In this document: in pieces, positions 53,246-62,627 of the stretch
Layout of the letters: each line of letters begins with the position of its first letter
How positions within the stretch are numbered: position 1 is the first letter of the stretch
Source of the DNA: Thermoplasmatota archaeon
GTDB lineage: Archaea > Thermoplasmatota > Thermoplasmata > UBA10834
Length of the DNA: 64,000 nucleotides
NCBI GenBank assembly: GCA_018818785.1
Contig: JAHIRF010000002.1
Location: forward strand, 124,001-188,000
Reading direction: 5' to 3'
Notes under the pieces: generated by a model
Databases searched by the model: none
Seen by the model: the letters and a program-made list of their open reading frames with translations, nothing else
Told to the model about the DNA's origin: nothing
Translations under genes and position numbers: made by a program

Positions 53246-53404
53246 TTTCTCTCAAGAGAGTCGAGCACGGCGGACGCCGCAGCGTGACAGCATCCTTTTA
53301 CTAGCTCAACCTACCCGAGCGTTTAGGCGCCCTCTCGGATTGGTTGCTAACCGCTGTGTTACCGTGTTTCTCGCTCTTCCTATCAACATGAAGCGCCAGC
53401 GTGC
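53246..53404. other. Convergent spacer after SRP RNA, no gene seen
   Basis: The spacer holds a hairpin CGGCG-GA-CGCCG near 53269-53280 and GGTTGC-TAACC near 53340-53351. I tried to fit tRNA and RNase P patterns and found none. Confidence 0.4.
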
Positions 53405-54385
53405 TCATAGCTTTTGCGGAGTCGAGCATCCAAAGGTATCAGTCCCGAAATCGAACAGGGTGCGACTCTCACCTTGGTGGATCAAATCGAGTCTTTGTGA
53501 GCTGGTGACCACGCCGCAGCGCGCGCCCTGTACGCCTGCGCGCTTGAACCCGTTCAAGACGGATCTGGCCTTGCTTGGCTCACATGTCACGACGAAACCG
53601 AATCCCTGATACGCGAGGAGCCATTGCAGGAGGTCGACATTGCGGGGTCTGGGTATCAACGATACATCTACCTCCGCTCCGCACGAGCTTGATTCCAAGA
53701 GCATGCCAAGCGTGCCCAACGATCCTGGATTGCTGATATCCTTCCCAGAGCTGAGCATTGGCGCCATCCTGTGCATCAACCTCACAAGTTTCTGGACCTC
53801 AAGGGAGGTTTTCATGCTCGTCGTATCCCAGGAATATCTGAGTCCCCGAGTGAATCTTCCTACCAAATCCATCGCGAATATGATCGAATCGCCGGCCTTT
53901 GCCCCGGAGCTCAGTAGGAGATGCTCCCTGTCAGTCCTTCCCAGTATCGCCACATCGATCGCGTCATAAATCGTGTCAGGGTGCAGGTGCCCACCCACCA
54001 TGGGGACACCGAACTTATCACAAGCGGACCTCATGCCATCGACGATCTTCCTGCGTTTCGCCGCATCAGAGCACGATAAGACATTGACTGCTGCCATGGG
54101 CAAGCCACCCATCGCGGAGATGTCGTTGACGTTGACAAGCACTGCGCAATAGCCCGCCCATCGCGGATTCTTCTGTATTAGGTCAGGTCGTATGCCATCA
54201 GCAGCCATCAGCAACACTTCCGACCCGAACTCCATGGCGGCCGCATCCTCCCCGTGGGTCGCGATCACGCCCTTGGCATAAAGGGGGAGCAGCCTCGAAG
54301 CGACTGAGGATATAGCGGATTTCCTGACCACCCCTCGATAGGCTCTGATCGCCTCAACCAGCTTGTCAGCATCTATCATGTCCAC
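53405..54385 (-). CDS. AIR-synthase-related protein (PurM/HypE/ThiL superfamily), Mmp2-like
   Basis: A 326-residue ATP-grasp-like PurM-fold protein. It shows THGEDAAAMEFG, LLMAADGIRPDL, YCAVLVNVNDISAMGGLPMAAVNVLS, FGVPMVGGHLHPDT and GKDISNPGSLGTLGMLLE, the superfamily's metal and nucleotide loops. The wording is close to methanogenesis marker protein 2, whose role is unknown, though related proteins occur in non-methanogens. Last gene of the likely operon 57109 to 53405. Confidence 0.75.
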   Translation of the reverse strand: MDMIDADKLVEAIRAYRGVVRKSAISSVASRLLPLYAKGVIATHGEDAAAMEFGSEVLLMAADGIRPDLIQKNPRWAGYCAVLVNVNDISAMGGLPMAAVNVLSCSDAAKRRKIVDGMRSACDKFGVPMVGGHLHPDTIYDAIDVAILGRTDREHLLLSSGAKAGDSIIFAMDLVGRFTRGLRYSWDTTSMKTSLEVQKLVRLMHRMAPMLSSGKDISNPGSLGTLGMLLESSSCGAEVDVSLIPRPRNVDLLQWLLAYQGFGFVVTCEPSKARSVLNGFKRAGVQGARCGVVTSSQRLDLIHQGESRTLFDFGTDTFGCSTPQKL

Positions 54386-54413
54386 GACACCGCCATCTAT
54401 CGGATACTTCGAT

Positions 54414-54989
54414 TCAGAGTTTGGTCTGGACGGTCTCCTTCATGTGCGATCGTAGGTTGAACCGTTCGGCCACGATCTCCGCCAGAACCTTCATGAACTC
54501 CTCTTCGAGATCTGCTTCCACTATCGTCGGTATGTCGCTGTTCGGGACCTTGTATCCCATGCGAGTCAACACAACCTTCGCGTCGGTCCGTTCCTCTGGG
54601 GTGGCCTTCCTCCCCTCGATGACACCATCCAGATTGCATCTGCGGACCTCCATATCGAACACAGCCCTCTTGAAGAGTCTTTGGAGACAGTAGGCAGCCA
54701 GTGAGGCTCTCTCGGTAGCCGTCCCTGCATTCATAGAGGCGGCCTCGCCTATGAGTTCGTATATGTTCTTCTCCCTGGTGGATGATATTGAGAATACTTT
54801 TGCGGGCTTGATATCTCTAGCTCTGAGTATGTTCATGTCTGCGAGGGCCTTCAGATACCCTGTCAACTCAAGCCTATGGAGCTTGATGCCCTTGGTGCCG
54901 AGCTCCCGACATATGCCGCTTATCGATGCGGGGTCCTTCTTCAGTATCTCGAGGACGAGTTCCTTCATGTCCTTCTCTGGCGAGAACAT
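54414..54989 (-). CDS. Helix-turn-helix protein of unknown function
   Basis: About 191 residues from the ATG; 206 if the TTG at 55034, overlapping the protease stop as TTGA, is used. Residues 10-75 form a winged-helix-like domain (ISGICRELGTKGIKLHRLELTGYLKALADMNIL in pattern). The rest is helical and contains a cysteine in YCLQRLFKRAVFD. Its place between a site-2 protease and the AIR-synthase-like gene suggests a regulator coupled to membrane proteolysis, which is inference. Confidence 0.6.
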   Translation of the reverse strand: MFSPEKDMKELVLEILKKDPASISGICRELGTKGIKLHRLELTGYLKALADMNILRARDIKPAKVFSISSTREKNIYELIGEAASMNAGTATERASLAAYCLQRLFKRAVFDMEVRRCNLDGVIEGRKATPEERTDAKVVLTRMGYKVPNSDIPTIVEADLEEEFMKVLAEIVAERFNLRSHMKETVQTKL

Positions 54990-55030
54990 AGTACCGGACT
55001 TGGTAACAGATTCGGTAATAAAACCCTTTC

Positions 55031-56638
55031 TCAATTCAGCAGGGCGGGCCCGATCAATTGCCAGAGGATTAGGAATAGCACGGACAACGCGAACATGAGC
55101 GTGAGGGTGCCGACGGCTTTCTCCCTCTGCTCGGTCGAAAGGCCTTTCCTGATCTTGCTGAGCAGATAATCCGCCGAATCACGGAACAGATATCCTCCAT
55201 CTAGAGGTACCGCAGGCAGGACGTTGGTCAGGCCGAGCATCAAGTTCAGCCAGAATATCCAATACAATGAATTGGTGAGGATCCAGAAGGCTCCCGCAGG
55301 CATCCACGCGAACGCACCGCTCGGTTCGTAGAGGTCAGTGACCGGTGACCGCAACGGAGCCAAATCAAGGAACGGCAGCGCTATCAGTCTAAGCCAGGAC
55401 CTGGAGAAATCGTCTAGATTCCTGTCGCCATCGAATGGATCGGAAAGAATAGCCGCATAGTAATCGGCATCTTCGACGTCGAGCCCCATGTTGAGGAAGC
55501 CCGCCCCGAGATATCCCTGACCATAGAATGAATCCTCGTTGTCCGAGGGGTAGAATTCATCATAGAAATCGTACTTATCTGAAAGCGTGAGCGAAGTTAT
55601 CGTCTCATTGAACTGGAAGGATTCGCTCGCATCATCGTAGCTCATGATGGAGACATTGACGACCTGGTCCGAGTGGGTCGCCACCATCGCCTGCCTCAGG
55701 TCGTCCAGGTTCCTGAGCTCAGTATCGTTCAACGAGAGGATTACCATCCCTGCATGCAGGCCGCCGATGTTCGCAGCATAATCCTTCACAGTGTACGAAA
55801 CGACTAATCCGTACACGACACCCGAGGCAGTCAGATGTTCTCCAGAGAAGGTGTATTCGACATCCACCAAGGAGCCAGGGGCTATGGAAGATAGCTCATC
55901 GAGATCTTCAGCAGAGGTCAACCCGACACCGCCGACGGAGGTAACCACGCTCGAGGTCGTGACACCTGCGAAATTGACAGGCGAACCCTCCACCACACCC
56001 ATGGTTAGAGCCCCATCCTCGGCAGGTTCCACGGAGGCCATCATGACGCCTGAGAACAAGGATAGTACCACAATGGCGACGATTATGTTCGTCGCCGGAC
56101 CCGCCGCGAAGACTCTCGCCCTGATCTTCCGCGTGGTCGACCGCAGCTCCATCTCATCAGGTTCCACAAATGCTCCCACGGGGAACACGAAGAAGAGCAC
56201 TCCCAGGGATACGAGCTTCAAGTTGCCCAGGCGGGTCATGATGCCATGTGCCAGTTCATGCACGACGATGGCGACCACGAGCCCCAGTATGCCGTATCCC
56301 AGAGGTATGATAGGGTTTATTCCCGGGATCCCAAGTATCAGCTCAGGGGAAGGGGCTTGCGCGACCTGGTCGACTATGGTCGCCTCCCACAAGAGGAGCA
56401 CCATGATAATCACCATGGACCCTGCACATATCCATAGTGACAGCTTCCCATAGATGGTCCAGAGCAGCTTTCGTTGTGATACTCGGTCGATGAAGTCCCT
56501 GCCCTTCTGGGTCTTCATCATTATCATCGGACCCATTAGACTCAAGTTGTGACGTTCGAGCCATTTGGTCCTGTTCAGAACGTATATCAGAAGAATCCAA
56601 GCGATGAACACTATGAGCGCGATAAGGTATCCGTTCAT
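55031..56638 (-). CDS. Site-2-protease-like membrane metalloprotease (M50) with PDZ-like domains
   Basis: A 535-residue intramembrane protease. The zinc motif HELAH lies in VVHELAHGIMTRLG, and the third ligand in VPLDGGYLFRD near the C-terminus. Between them are PDZ-like regions (SPVNFAGVTTSSVVTSVGG and IGGLHAGMVILSLND) and a large outside loop. It has about seven membrane helices. Members cut membrane-bound regulators or signal peptides. A winged-helix gene follows with a 4-base or short gap. Confidence 0.87.
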   Translation of the reverse strand: MNGYLIALIVFIAWILLIYVLNRTKWLERHNLSLMGPMIMMKTQKGRDFIDRVSQRKLLWTIYGKLSLWICAGSMVIIMVLLLWEATIVDQVAQAPSPELILGIPGINPIIPLGYGILGLVVAIVVHELAHGIMTRLGNLKLVSLGVLFFVFPVGAFVEPDEMELRSTTRKIRARVFAAGPATNIIVAIVVLSLFSGVMMASVEPAEDGALTMGVVEGSPVNFAGVTTSSVVTSVGGVGLTSAEDLDELSSIAPGSLVDVEYTFSGEHLTASGVVYGLVVSYTVKDYAANIGGLHAGMVILSLNDTELRNLDDLRQAMVATHSDQVVNVSIMSYDDASESFQFNETITSLTLSDKYDFYDEFYPSDNEDSFYGQGYLGAGFLNMGLDVEDADYYAAILSDPFDGDRNLDDFSRSWLRLIALPFLDLAPLRSPVTDLYEPSGAFAWMPAGAFWILTNSLYWIFWLNLMLGLTNVLPAVPLDGGYLFRDSADYLLSKIRKGLSTEQREKAVGTLTLMFALSVLFLILWQLIGPALLN

Positions 56639-56686
56639 TTCAGGTGACCAACTGTCTGCGCATCAGGATACTGATATTAATTGGTT

Positions 56687-57109
56687 TCATTCTTTTTCGT
56701 TGTGATCATCTGGGGAACCAGGCACTTCGGGGCGATGTCGGGCCCATTCCTCATCCGACAATTCATCGTATACATCCGTCGAATGATCCACATCCACCTT
56801 GACTGCCTCATCCATCTGCGCCAGTCTGATGATCTGATCCTTCTTCAGTATCCAGAAATGAATCCGCCAGAGCTTGCCCTTCTTGATCAGGACCTCTTCC
56901 TGTGTCGTTGTGAGCATTCCGGCCTCCTCGAGCATGTAGAAGACATCTCGATCCTCTGGAGTCAGTCTATTATCGATGACTTCGTCTGTGTATCCGAAGA
57001 AACTCATCAGGTATTCTGCTAGCTTCGCGATCTCCTCAGAGGACATCCCTTTCTTGCCGATGGTCCTCTTGAGAGCTAGTTCCACCTGCTGCATGGTGAC
57101 AATAGTCAT
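56687..57109 (-). CDS. Helical archaeal protein, DUF6015-like
   Basis: A 140-residue protein, mostly helical with a winged-helix-like middle (SEEIAKLAEYLMSFFGY ... TPEDRDVFYMLEEAGMLTTTQEEV ... LWRIHFWIL) and an acidic tail. It resembles a small family found in Thermoplasmata-type archaea (DUF6015). I hold that name loosely. It precedes the site-2 protease by 48 bases. Confidence 0.6.
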   Translation of the reverse strand: MTIVTMQQVELALKRTIGKKGMSSEEIAKLAEYLMSFFGYTDEVIDNRLTPEDRDVFYMLEEAGMLTTTQEEVLIKKGKLWRIHFWILKKDQIIRLAQMDEAVKVDVDHSTDVYDELSDEEWARHRPEVPGSPDDHNEKE

Positions 57110-57174
57110 CCCAATCCCGAAGATGAAACTCAGTACACTCCTATAAGACTGTCGAATAAGAATAATGCAGAGGT

Positions 57175-57861
57175 CTATGTCCGGGACCTGTGATCCACGA
57201 CTTTGAAATCAGGCCCAGAGATGCCGGCAATGATACGCTCGGCCCAGTGCAACTTCCTTCGCTTGACTGCCAATGTCTTCCCCGGCTTGGACGAGGGGTT
57301 GTCGAAGTCGAATCCGATCAGATGCGCCTTCTTTGCCCCCAGCTCCGAGGATATGCACACTGCTCTGTCCCCGTCAGTGAATCCACCGAAATTGTAGAGG
57401 CCTGTCACCGGTTCGCACTGACATGTCCCCACGATCGGCCCAGTGAATAGTGGGACATAGGCCTTGAGCGACGGGACGTTGTCGCCGTGGGCATGTACGA
57501 ACACCACGGTCCCCTCCGCGTTCGCGTCCACCTGGTCTCCGACCACACCATCCAAGTCGGTCACGATCAGCTTAGGCTTGATTCCAGAATCCAATAGGTG
57601 CGTGGTTGCGCCATCTGCCGCGATCACGAAAGCCTGCGAGGGGATGGATGACAATTCATTCGAGAGGCACTCCCCTCCACCGCAGACATACACCTCATCC
57701 GGAAACCCTCTCAGGAGGTAATCCATGACTCCAACGCAATCAGTCGCTCGGGGCATCAGCAGTTCGGCGAGGGTATGCGCAGATACGATATCCTCATCTT
57801 CGGAGAATCCGAACTCGGAAGAGATATGCCGGTAGATCGGCATCCAATCCGCGAGTCTCAA
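57175..57861 (-). CDS. mptE: 6-hydroxymethylpterin diphosphokinase MptE-like (DUF115)
   Basis: A 228-residue protein of the archaeal MptE family, which pyrophosphorylates 6-hydroxymethyl-7,8-dihydropterin in methanopterin or tetrahydrofolate synthesis. Markers are GGGECLSNEL, VIAADGATTHLLDSGIKPKLIVTDLDG, VHAHGDN, YNFGGFTDGDRAV and HLIGFDFD. It starts four bases after the DUF373 gene, so the two form an operon, as seen in other archaea. Confidence 0.87.
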   Translation of the reverse strand: MRLADWMPIYRHISSEFGFSEDEDIVSAHTLAELLMPRATDCVGVMDYLLRGFPDEVYVCGGGECLSNELSSIPSQAFVIAADGATTHLLDSGIKPKLIVTDLDGVVGDQVDANAEGTVVFVHAHGDNVPSLKAYVPLFTGPIVGTCQCEPVTGLYNFGGFTDGDRAVCISSELGAKKAHLIGFDFDNPSSKPGKTLAVKRRKLHWAERIIAGISGPDFKVVDHRSRT

Positions 57862-57865
57862 GAGG

Positions 57866-59023
57866 TCACGCTCCGGACGCCTGACGCGTTTTGCCCGCCT
57901 CGCTTCTGAGAGATGCGTTCAATACTGAGCTGAATATGGCGATTAGGATACCGGTTATCATCTCTGCGATTACCACGGTGAGGTCGTAGTCTCCATATCC
58001 GATGAAATAGGATAGGGCGTCTGCGGAACCCTGGACGATGAAACCCGTTGCGAGCACGGAGACCATCATGACGATGAACGACCAACGGATCTTTCCCGTC
58101 TGCATGAATGTCGTGACAGACTTGCCCGATTCGAAGGCGAACACGCCGAATACGATGAACCACACAGCACCGGATACGAAAATCAGTATCGAGATGGCCA
58201 GGCTCCGCTCATGCGACAGGAGTGATTCACGATATACCGTGGCCATATCGAACCCTATCAGCAGGCCTACAACCCCGAGGACCAGCCCTATTATTGCGAA
58301 CGGGATCGCAAGGCTTCCCTGTCTAATGGATCTCTTGGTCCGGACGATGCGCTCGCGCAGGGCATCCGCCCACCTGTAGGACCACCCCAGCAGGTACAGC
58401 CCAAGGACGATGCCTATGACCCCGACGGCCATCTGAGAAAGCAGACCGATATCTTCGTAATTCTGTTCTACGAATTCCACGATCTTGACTATCAGCGATA
58501 GCATGCCCCAGATGATGAGCACGAGTGAGAGAGGGACTACCCATTTCCGTCTCATCTTCTCGTCCTGGAGGGTCTTGACGATGAGGTAATATGTGCCCTC
58601 GATGCTCTTGCTCTGCTTCACGTAGACGCGCCGTACAGAATCGATCTTGATCCTCGAGGAAATCACGGGGTATATCGCCTCGTCCTCGACCCCGTCACTG
58701 ACGAGGATGGCACGGTCGGGTTTCACGACCTCAAGGACGTTCTCCAGCTGAGTAGCGAGTATGAGGTCGGATTGGAAGCCCACATGCGAATCACCCGAGA
58801 TGGTAGCTATCTCCGCGTCCATACCCCGTTTCACAAGGTCGTCGTAGAGCTGCAAGCCAGACAGGATGGTGTTCGTGTCGACCTCCTCGGGGTCCGCAAG
58901 TCCGAGCGCCAGTGCAGATTCGATGTTCTCTTCTCTACCGATGACAGGACCGTTTATACCCGCCTTTGAGCCTAGGTCGTCATCCCTGTCTACGCATAGA
59001 ACGAGAATCCTCATCAGACCCAC
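57866..59023 (-). CDS. DUF373 family membrane protein
   Basis: A 385-residue protein. The N-terminal 170 residues form a soluble domain starting RILVLCVDRDDDLGSKAGINGPVIGREEN with AILVSDGVEDEAIYPVISSRIKIDSVRRVYVKQS. About seven membrane helices follow. The family is archaeal and of unknown function. First gene of the operon with the MptE-like enzyme. Confidence 0.85.
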   Translation of the reverse strand: MGLMRILVLCVDRDDDLGSKAGINGPVIGREENIESALALGLADPEEVDTNTILSGLQLYDDLVKRGMDAEIATISGDSHVGFQSDLILATQLENVLEVVKPDRAILVSDGVEDEAIYPVISSRIKIDSVRRVYVKQSKSIEGTYYLIVKTLQDEKMRRKWVVPLSLVLIIWGMLSLIVKIVEFVEQNYEDIGLLSQMAVGVIGIVLGLYLLGWSYRWADALRERIVRTKRSIRQGSLAIPFAIIGLVLGVVGLLIGFDMATVYRESLLSHERSLAISILIFVSGAVWFIVFGVFAFESGKSVTTFMQTGKIRWSFIVMMVSVLATGFIVQGSADALSYFIGYGDYDLTVVIAEMITGILIAIFSSVLNASLRSEAGKTRQASGA

Positions 59024-59127
59024 CTAATGGCCCGCAGGGTTATTTTACTCTGCGCCTGGGAGATACTGGCTCAGACAATCATGGGTTTGGTTAAAAATGC
59101 TTATATAATAACCACCGATTTATCTGT

Positions 59128-59772
59128 ATGATGGCCAAAAAATTCGACCGCGCCGAACCCAAGAAAGAATGCCCTAGTTGTGGTCTCGGCGTTTCACTCG
59201 AGGCCAACATATGTGAATTCTGTGGCTGGGACTTCGAAGAGGAGGATGAGTGGATACTCCAGATCGAGAAGCTCGAGAGGGAGCTCATGCTCGAGAAGCA
59301 GAAGTTCGAGCCCGGTTCAGTCAACCACATGATAGAATCAACGCTCAGTAATCCTGTCCTTGATAGAACCGAGACGCGTTGCGATGATGATAAGCCCGCG
59401 ACTGCTAGCGACCTCCTTGCAGGTGGAAGAGCAGCGAACAACCCGCCTGTGAGAAGGGTACAAGAGCCAGCATCCGTACACATGGCACATCCTAAGGCGG
59501 CGATGCCGAAGAACGAACCCAAGGTCGCCGCGGAACCCACTCCAAAGACAAGGACTGTCAGGAGCGTCAAGAAACCATCTCCTGCGCCGGTCGTCGAGCC
59601 CGAACCCCTGGTCGAGGAGCAGTCGCTCCCCGAATTCGTGCCGGAGACCCGAGCACCCGCTCAGAGGACTATCAGGAAGGTGCGGCAGGTGGCTGCACCA
59701 AAGCCCGCGCCGATGCCCGTGCCAACGGAACCTCCGAAGAAGACCCGCGCGATCAGGCGCGTGAAGGATTGA
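59128..59772 (+). CDS. Zinc-ribbon protein with proline-rich repeats
   Basis: A 214-residue protein. An N-terminal zinc ribbon CPSCGLGVSLEANICEFCG leads into an acidic, then helical segment (to residue 75). The rest is Pro/Ala-rich with four or more copies of a short basic motif: PVRRVQEP, TRTVRSVKK, QRTIRKVRQV and TRAIRRVKD at the very end. The repeats could bind RNA, DNA or a protein partner. No family is recognised. Confidence 0.65.
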   Translation: MMAKKFDRAEPKKECPSCGLGVSLEANICEFCGWDFEEEDEWILQIEKLERELMLEKQKFEPGSVNHMIESTLSNPVLDRTETRCDDDKPATASDLLAGGRAANNPPVRRVQEPASVHMAHPKAAMPKNEPKVAAEPTPKTRTVRSVKKPSPAPVVEPEPLVEEQSLPEFVPETRAPAQRTIRKVRQVAAPKPAPMPVPTEPPKKTRAIRRVKD

Positions 59773-59855
59773 GATGACGGAATATCGGTCCGGCACCACC
59801 GCTCTTGTTAAGTACGGATTGGATTATTATCTCAATTCCCGGGGAGAGTAGATAA

Positions 59856-60497
59856 TTGCGCATTCGTTGGCATGGCCATGCGTGTTTTGAGGTCGGAGGG
59901 AGCGTCGATGTCGTCACGGACCCTCACGATGGTAAATCGATCGGCATACATGCACCTGACGCCAAGGCAGATCTAGTGTTGATATCTCACGGTCATTTCG
60001 ACCACAACTGCCCTAAGGCCGTCGAGAAGGAAGATACAACGGTCATATCGGATCCGATCATGACCGTCGAGCAAGGGGTCAGAGTGGAAGGCATAGAAGC
60101 CGACCACGATGATGCTGGAGGGAAGAAGAGAGGAAAGGTGACCATCTTCAAGTTCGAGCTTGACGGCATGTCCTTCTGTCATTTGGGTGACCTCGGCCAC
60201 GAACTCGACGATTCGACGGTTGAGCAGCTTGCACCGATCGATTTCCTGTTCGTCCCTGTCGGGGATGTGTTCACGATAGGACCTGAATCCGCTGTGAGAA
60301 CGATAAAGAAGCTCGGACCCAAAGTGGCAGTGCCCATGCATTACCGCACTTCGGGCCTTTCCCTATCAATCAAGCCTATACAGAATTTCCTCGACCTCTG
60401 CGACAAGGGACAAGTCGTCAGAGTCGGCAACGAAGTCGACTTCTCGTCGGAAGATCTACCAGAGGAAGGCACGGAGATCTGGCTGTTCTCGCTTTAG
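59856..60497 (+). CDS. Metallo-beta-lactamase-fold hydrolase (UPF0173-like)
   Basis: A 213-residue metal-dependent hydrolase. It starts with RIRWHGHACFEV, then SHGHFDHN (metal histidines and aspartate), FCHLGDLGH and the final PMHYRTSG. Length and motifs match the UPF0173 family of unknown substrate. The start is TTG at 59856, preceded by GGGGAGAG. No ATG lies close to the domain start. Confidence 0.85.
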   Translation: MRIRWHGHACFEVGGSVDVVTDPHDGKSIGIHAPDAKADLVLISHGHFDHNCPKAVEKEDTTVISDPIMTVEQGVRVEGIEADHDDAGGKKRGKVTIFKFELDGMSFCHLGDLGHELDDSTVEQLAPIDFLFVPVGDVFTIGPESAVRTIKKLGPKVAVPMHYRTSGLSLSIKPIQNFLDLCDKGQVVRVGNEVDFSSEDLPEEGTEIWLFSL

Positions 60498-60506
60498 CCA
60501 ACCACA

Positions 60507-61190
60507 TCAGTATAGCCCTAGACCGTCCTCTAGTTTACCCAGCTCTATGGGGGTGCTCTTGCCACCGATGTACGCACCCTTGCTGTTCGCAACGGCGCAT
60601 GCACCGAGGTACGGCGTCCCGTAGTTCAATGTTGCAAGCGCGGCAGGCACTTTGAAGAACGCGGATATCTCCTTCAGCTCGTCCTGCGATGTCCGCGGGT
60701 GACATACGATGCCCTTTGATGTCACAATAGCTACTGAGCCCACAGTATCTATGCAAGCGATGGTCCTGCGCAGAACCTCAACTCCAAGGGTATCTTCTAT
60801 GATCTTAACAGATGATCGGGACGCATTGAGATTTACAAACGCCCCATGATCGTTGGCCAATATGTTATTCCCGGCGGCGTTCAACTTCTCCTCCATTATG
60901 CCTACCCTGAGGTCCTTCGGCAATCTCTTCAATTCGGACTTATCGGCGAAGTTCGTCACGACTATCCCGTTGGAATTCATCGAAGCGAGCGAACCGATCA
61001 AGACGGAGCCAGCGAGATACGTGCACAGGACATCGACGCCTAGAGCCTCCTGCAAATCGTCCTTGACCCAGGGATCGGTCGCCTCGGGCAATATCGCCAG
61101 TTTCTCACTGGCTGCGCAAAAGACACCCACATAGGGACTACCCATCATCATGCCGATCTTGAGCATCGATTCTACTCCGAAAATCCTCAC
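60507..61190 (-). CDS. eif6: Translation initiation factor 6 (aIF6)
   Basis: A 227-residue anti-association factor that binds the large ribosomal subunit. The pentein-fold repeats are visible: YVGVFCAASEKLAILP, NSNGIVVTN, ANDHGAFVNLNA, SKGIVCHP and NSKGAYIGGKSTP. The ATG overlaps the L31e stop as ATGA. If the ATG at residue 9 is used, the N-terminus better resembles other aIF6 proteins. Last gene of the S19e operon. Confidence 0.94.
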   Translation of the reverse strand: MRIFGVESMLKIGMMMGSPYVGVFCAASEKLAILPEATDPWVKDDLQEALGVDVLCTYLAGSVLIGSLASMNSNGIVVTNFADKSELKRLPKDLRVGIMEEKLNAAGNNILANDHGAFVNLNASRSSVKIIEDTLGVEVLRRTIACIDTVGSVAIVTSKGIVCHPRTSQDELKEISAFFKVPAALATLNYGTPYLGACAVANSKGAYIGGKSTPIELGKLEDGLGLY

Positions 61191-61480
61191 TCATCAGGAA
61201 GGGACACTTCGATCAGACCATCCTCGAACCGGATAGCCTTTACGCGCACCTTGCTGGGAGGATTCTCAATACCCTTCGACCACAGAAACTCATTCAGACG
61301 GTAATCGATCCATACATCCTTCTTAGGGGCATCCGCCTCATCCGAGGGGGCCCTGTCGGCCAGATGTCGGAGGACATATTCCTTGATCTCCTTGATAGCT
61401 CTGGGCGCGCGCTTCGTCTTTGGCACATTCCTCGTCATGGGTAACGGAATTGTGAAAACTCTCTCTACTTCTTCGACCAT
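61187..61480 (-). CDS. rpl31e: Ribosomal protein L31e
   Basis: A 97-residue large-subunit protein with ERVFTIPL, PRAIKEIKEYVLRHL and VWIDYRLNEFLWSKGIENPPSKVRVKA in pattern. It follows L39e by nine bases. Acidic insertion SDEADAPK in the middle is short and unremarkable. Confidence 0.95.
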   Translation of the reverse strand: MVEEVERVFTIPLPMTRNVPKTKRAPRAIKEIKEYVLRHLADRAPSDEADAPKKDVWIDYRLNEFLWSKGIENPPSKVRVKAIRFEDGLIEVSLPDE

Positions 61481-61489
61481 GGTAAGCCC

Positions 61490-61645
61490 TCACACCTTCA
61501 ACTTGGTCCTTCTCCAGTGCCTTCGCTTCGGATGCCTGAGGAAGGTTCTGTTCGTCCTCATCATGACCCAGGCAGGGACTCTCCTGTTACTCTTGATGGC
61601 CTTCATTAGCCTGAGTTTTCTAGCAGTCGGTTTGTGCTTGGACAT
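61490..61645 (-). CDS. rpl39e: Ribosomal protein L39e
   Basis: A 51-residue basic protein starting [20 protein letters not shown], with [11 protein letters not shown] and [14 protein letters not shown] at the end, the full L39e pattern. It lies between the PDCD5-like gene and L31e, four bases after the former. Confidence 0.95.
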   Translation of the reverse strand: MSKHKPTARKLRLMKAIKSNRRVPAWVMMRTNRTFLRHPKRRHWRRTKLKV

Positions 61646-61649
61646 CGGG

Positions 61650-61991
61650 TCATCTCCTCTCAATCTTGATCTCTCTTTTCGTCGGCATGATCTTCCGCAG
61701 CAATTGCCTCAGGGTGTAATCGTCTATCTTCTGGTTCACCCGTCCCGATTGGACTAGCGTTATCAGCTGGTTCTCGACAGACTCGACCAGGTCGGGTCGG
61801 GTCATGCGCAAGTTGGCGAGCCTTTCTCTCGCCTCAGGGGTCAGTATCTGCCGCATGACCATGGCCTTCTGGGCGTCTACCTGCTTCGTCTGCTCATGCG
61901 CCATGGCCTCCTGCTGTGCTCTCAACTGGAGTTCCTGGATCTTGCGTTGCCTCAGAGCCGCTAGCTCATCTTCGTCTGGCATATCGCTCAC
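61650..61991 (-). CDS. PDCD5/TFAR19-family DNA-binding protein
   Basis: A 113-residue protein with the family's helical bundle: [49 protein letters not shown] and the basic end [12 protein letters not shown]. It binds DNA or chaperonin in studied homologues. It is encoded directly after S19e, a conserved archaeal order. Confidence 0.92.
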   Translation of the reverse strand: MSDMPDEDELAALRQRKIQELQLRAQQEAMAHEQTKQVDAQKAMVMRQILTPEARERLANLRMTRPDLVESVENQLITLVQSGRVNQKIDDYTLRQLLRKIMPTKREIKIERR

Positions 61992-62447
61992 TTAAAGATA
62001 TTTTGTGAGTTCGGGGTTCTTGGCCGCAAGTTCCTTCAGGACCACGGTGGACACGCTGTCCACTAGTTTCTGGCCCATGGGGGAGATCTTCCTGCCTCCG
62101 TCCCGCTCTTTCTGTATCAGTTGGCTTTTCTCTAGCAATTGAATCGTCGAACGTGCTATCGAGCGCGAGCCCCTGACCGCCTTGTCGGGTTTGGCGCCGC
62201 GGTCCGCGTAACCACCATAGCAGGCGGCGAGCCTCGTCGAACCCATCGGACCGTCGATGTATATCTTCCTGAGGACGGCAGCGGACCTGATATACCACCA
62301 GTCTTCCTGCACAGGACTCTTTTCCTTGTGTCGTCCGGTCTTGACATATGCAGCCCATTCTGGCGGTTTTATCGTCTCGATCTTCTTCAGCTCTTCCGCA
62401 AGCCTTGGAATGAGCTTGTCTGCGGGCACATCAAACGCCGTAGCCAT
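61992..62447 (-). CDS. rps19e: Ribosomal protein S19e
   Basis: A 151-residue small-subunit protein. It shows TAFDVPADKLIPRLAEELK, PPEWAAYVKTGRHKE, DWWYIRSAAVLRKIYIDGP and ARSTIQLLEKSQLI. First gene of the S19e-PDCD5-L39e-L31e-aIF6 operon. Its leader holds a hairpin at 62490-62505. Confidence 0.96.
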   Translation of the reverse strand: MATAFDVPADKLIPRLAEELKKIETIKPPEWAAYVKTGRHKEKSPVQEDWWYIRSAAVLRKIYIDGPMGSTRLAACYGGYADRGAKPDKAVRGSRSIARSTIQLLEKSQLIQKERDGGRKISPMGQKLVDSVSTVVLKELAAKNPELTKYL

Positions 62448-62489
62448 TGGATTACCTCAAACGAGTGTGACTTACATACTGAAAGCATG

Positions 62490-62505
62490 TGCCACATGGG
62501 TGGCA
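62490..62505 (-). promoter_or_regulatory. Hairpin at the start of the S19e operon leader
   Basis: TGCCAC-4-GTGGCA is an exact six-pair stem. The TATA-like AGCATTTAAATATG (62540-62527) predicts a transcript start near 62507, so the stem would be the first structure of a 60-base leader. Confidence 0.4.
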
Positions 62506-62627
62506 AAACGCGGATAAGTTGGTGCTCATATTTAAATGCTTGTTGCCTATCGATATCGCCAGCATATGGACCGTATCTCTTTGGTAGCATATACACGACC
62601 AGGGGAAAAGGCTTTTGAGAGAAGTCG

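Noticed and set aside
53246-53404. A possible second RNA gene after the SRP RNA
   Set aside because: Two small hairpins are visible, but neither a tRNA fold nor RNase P core motifs could be built.
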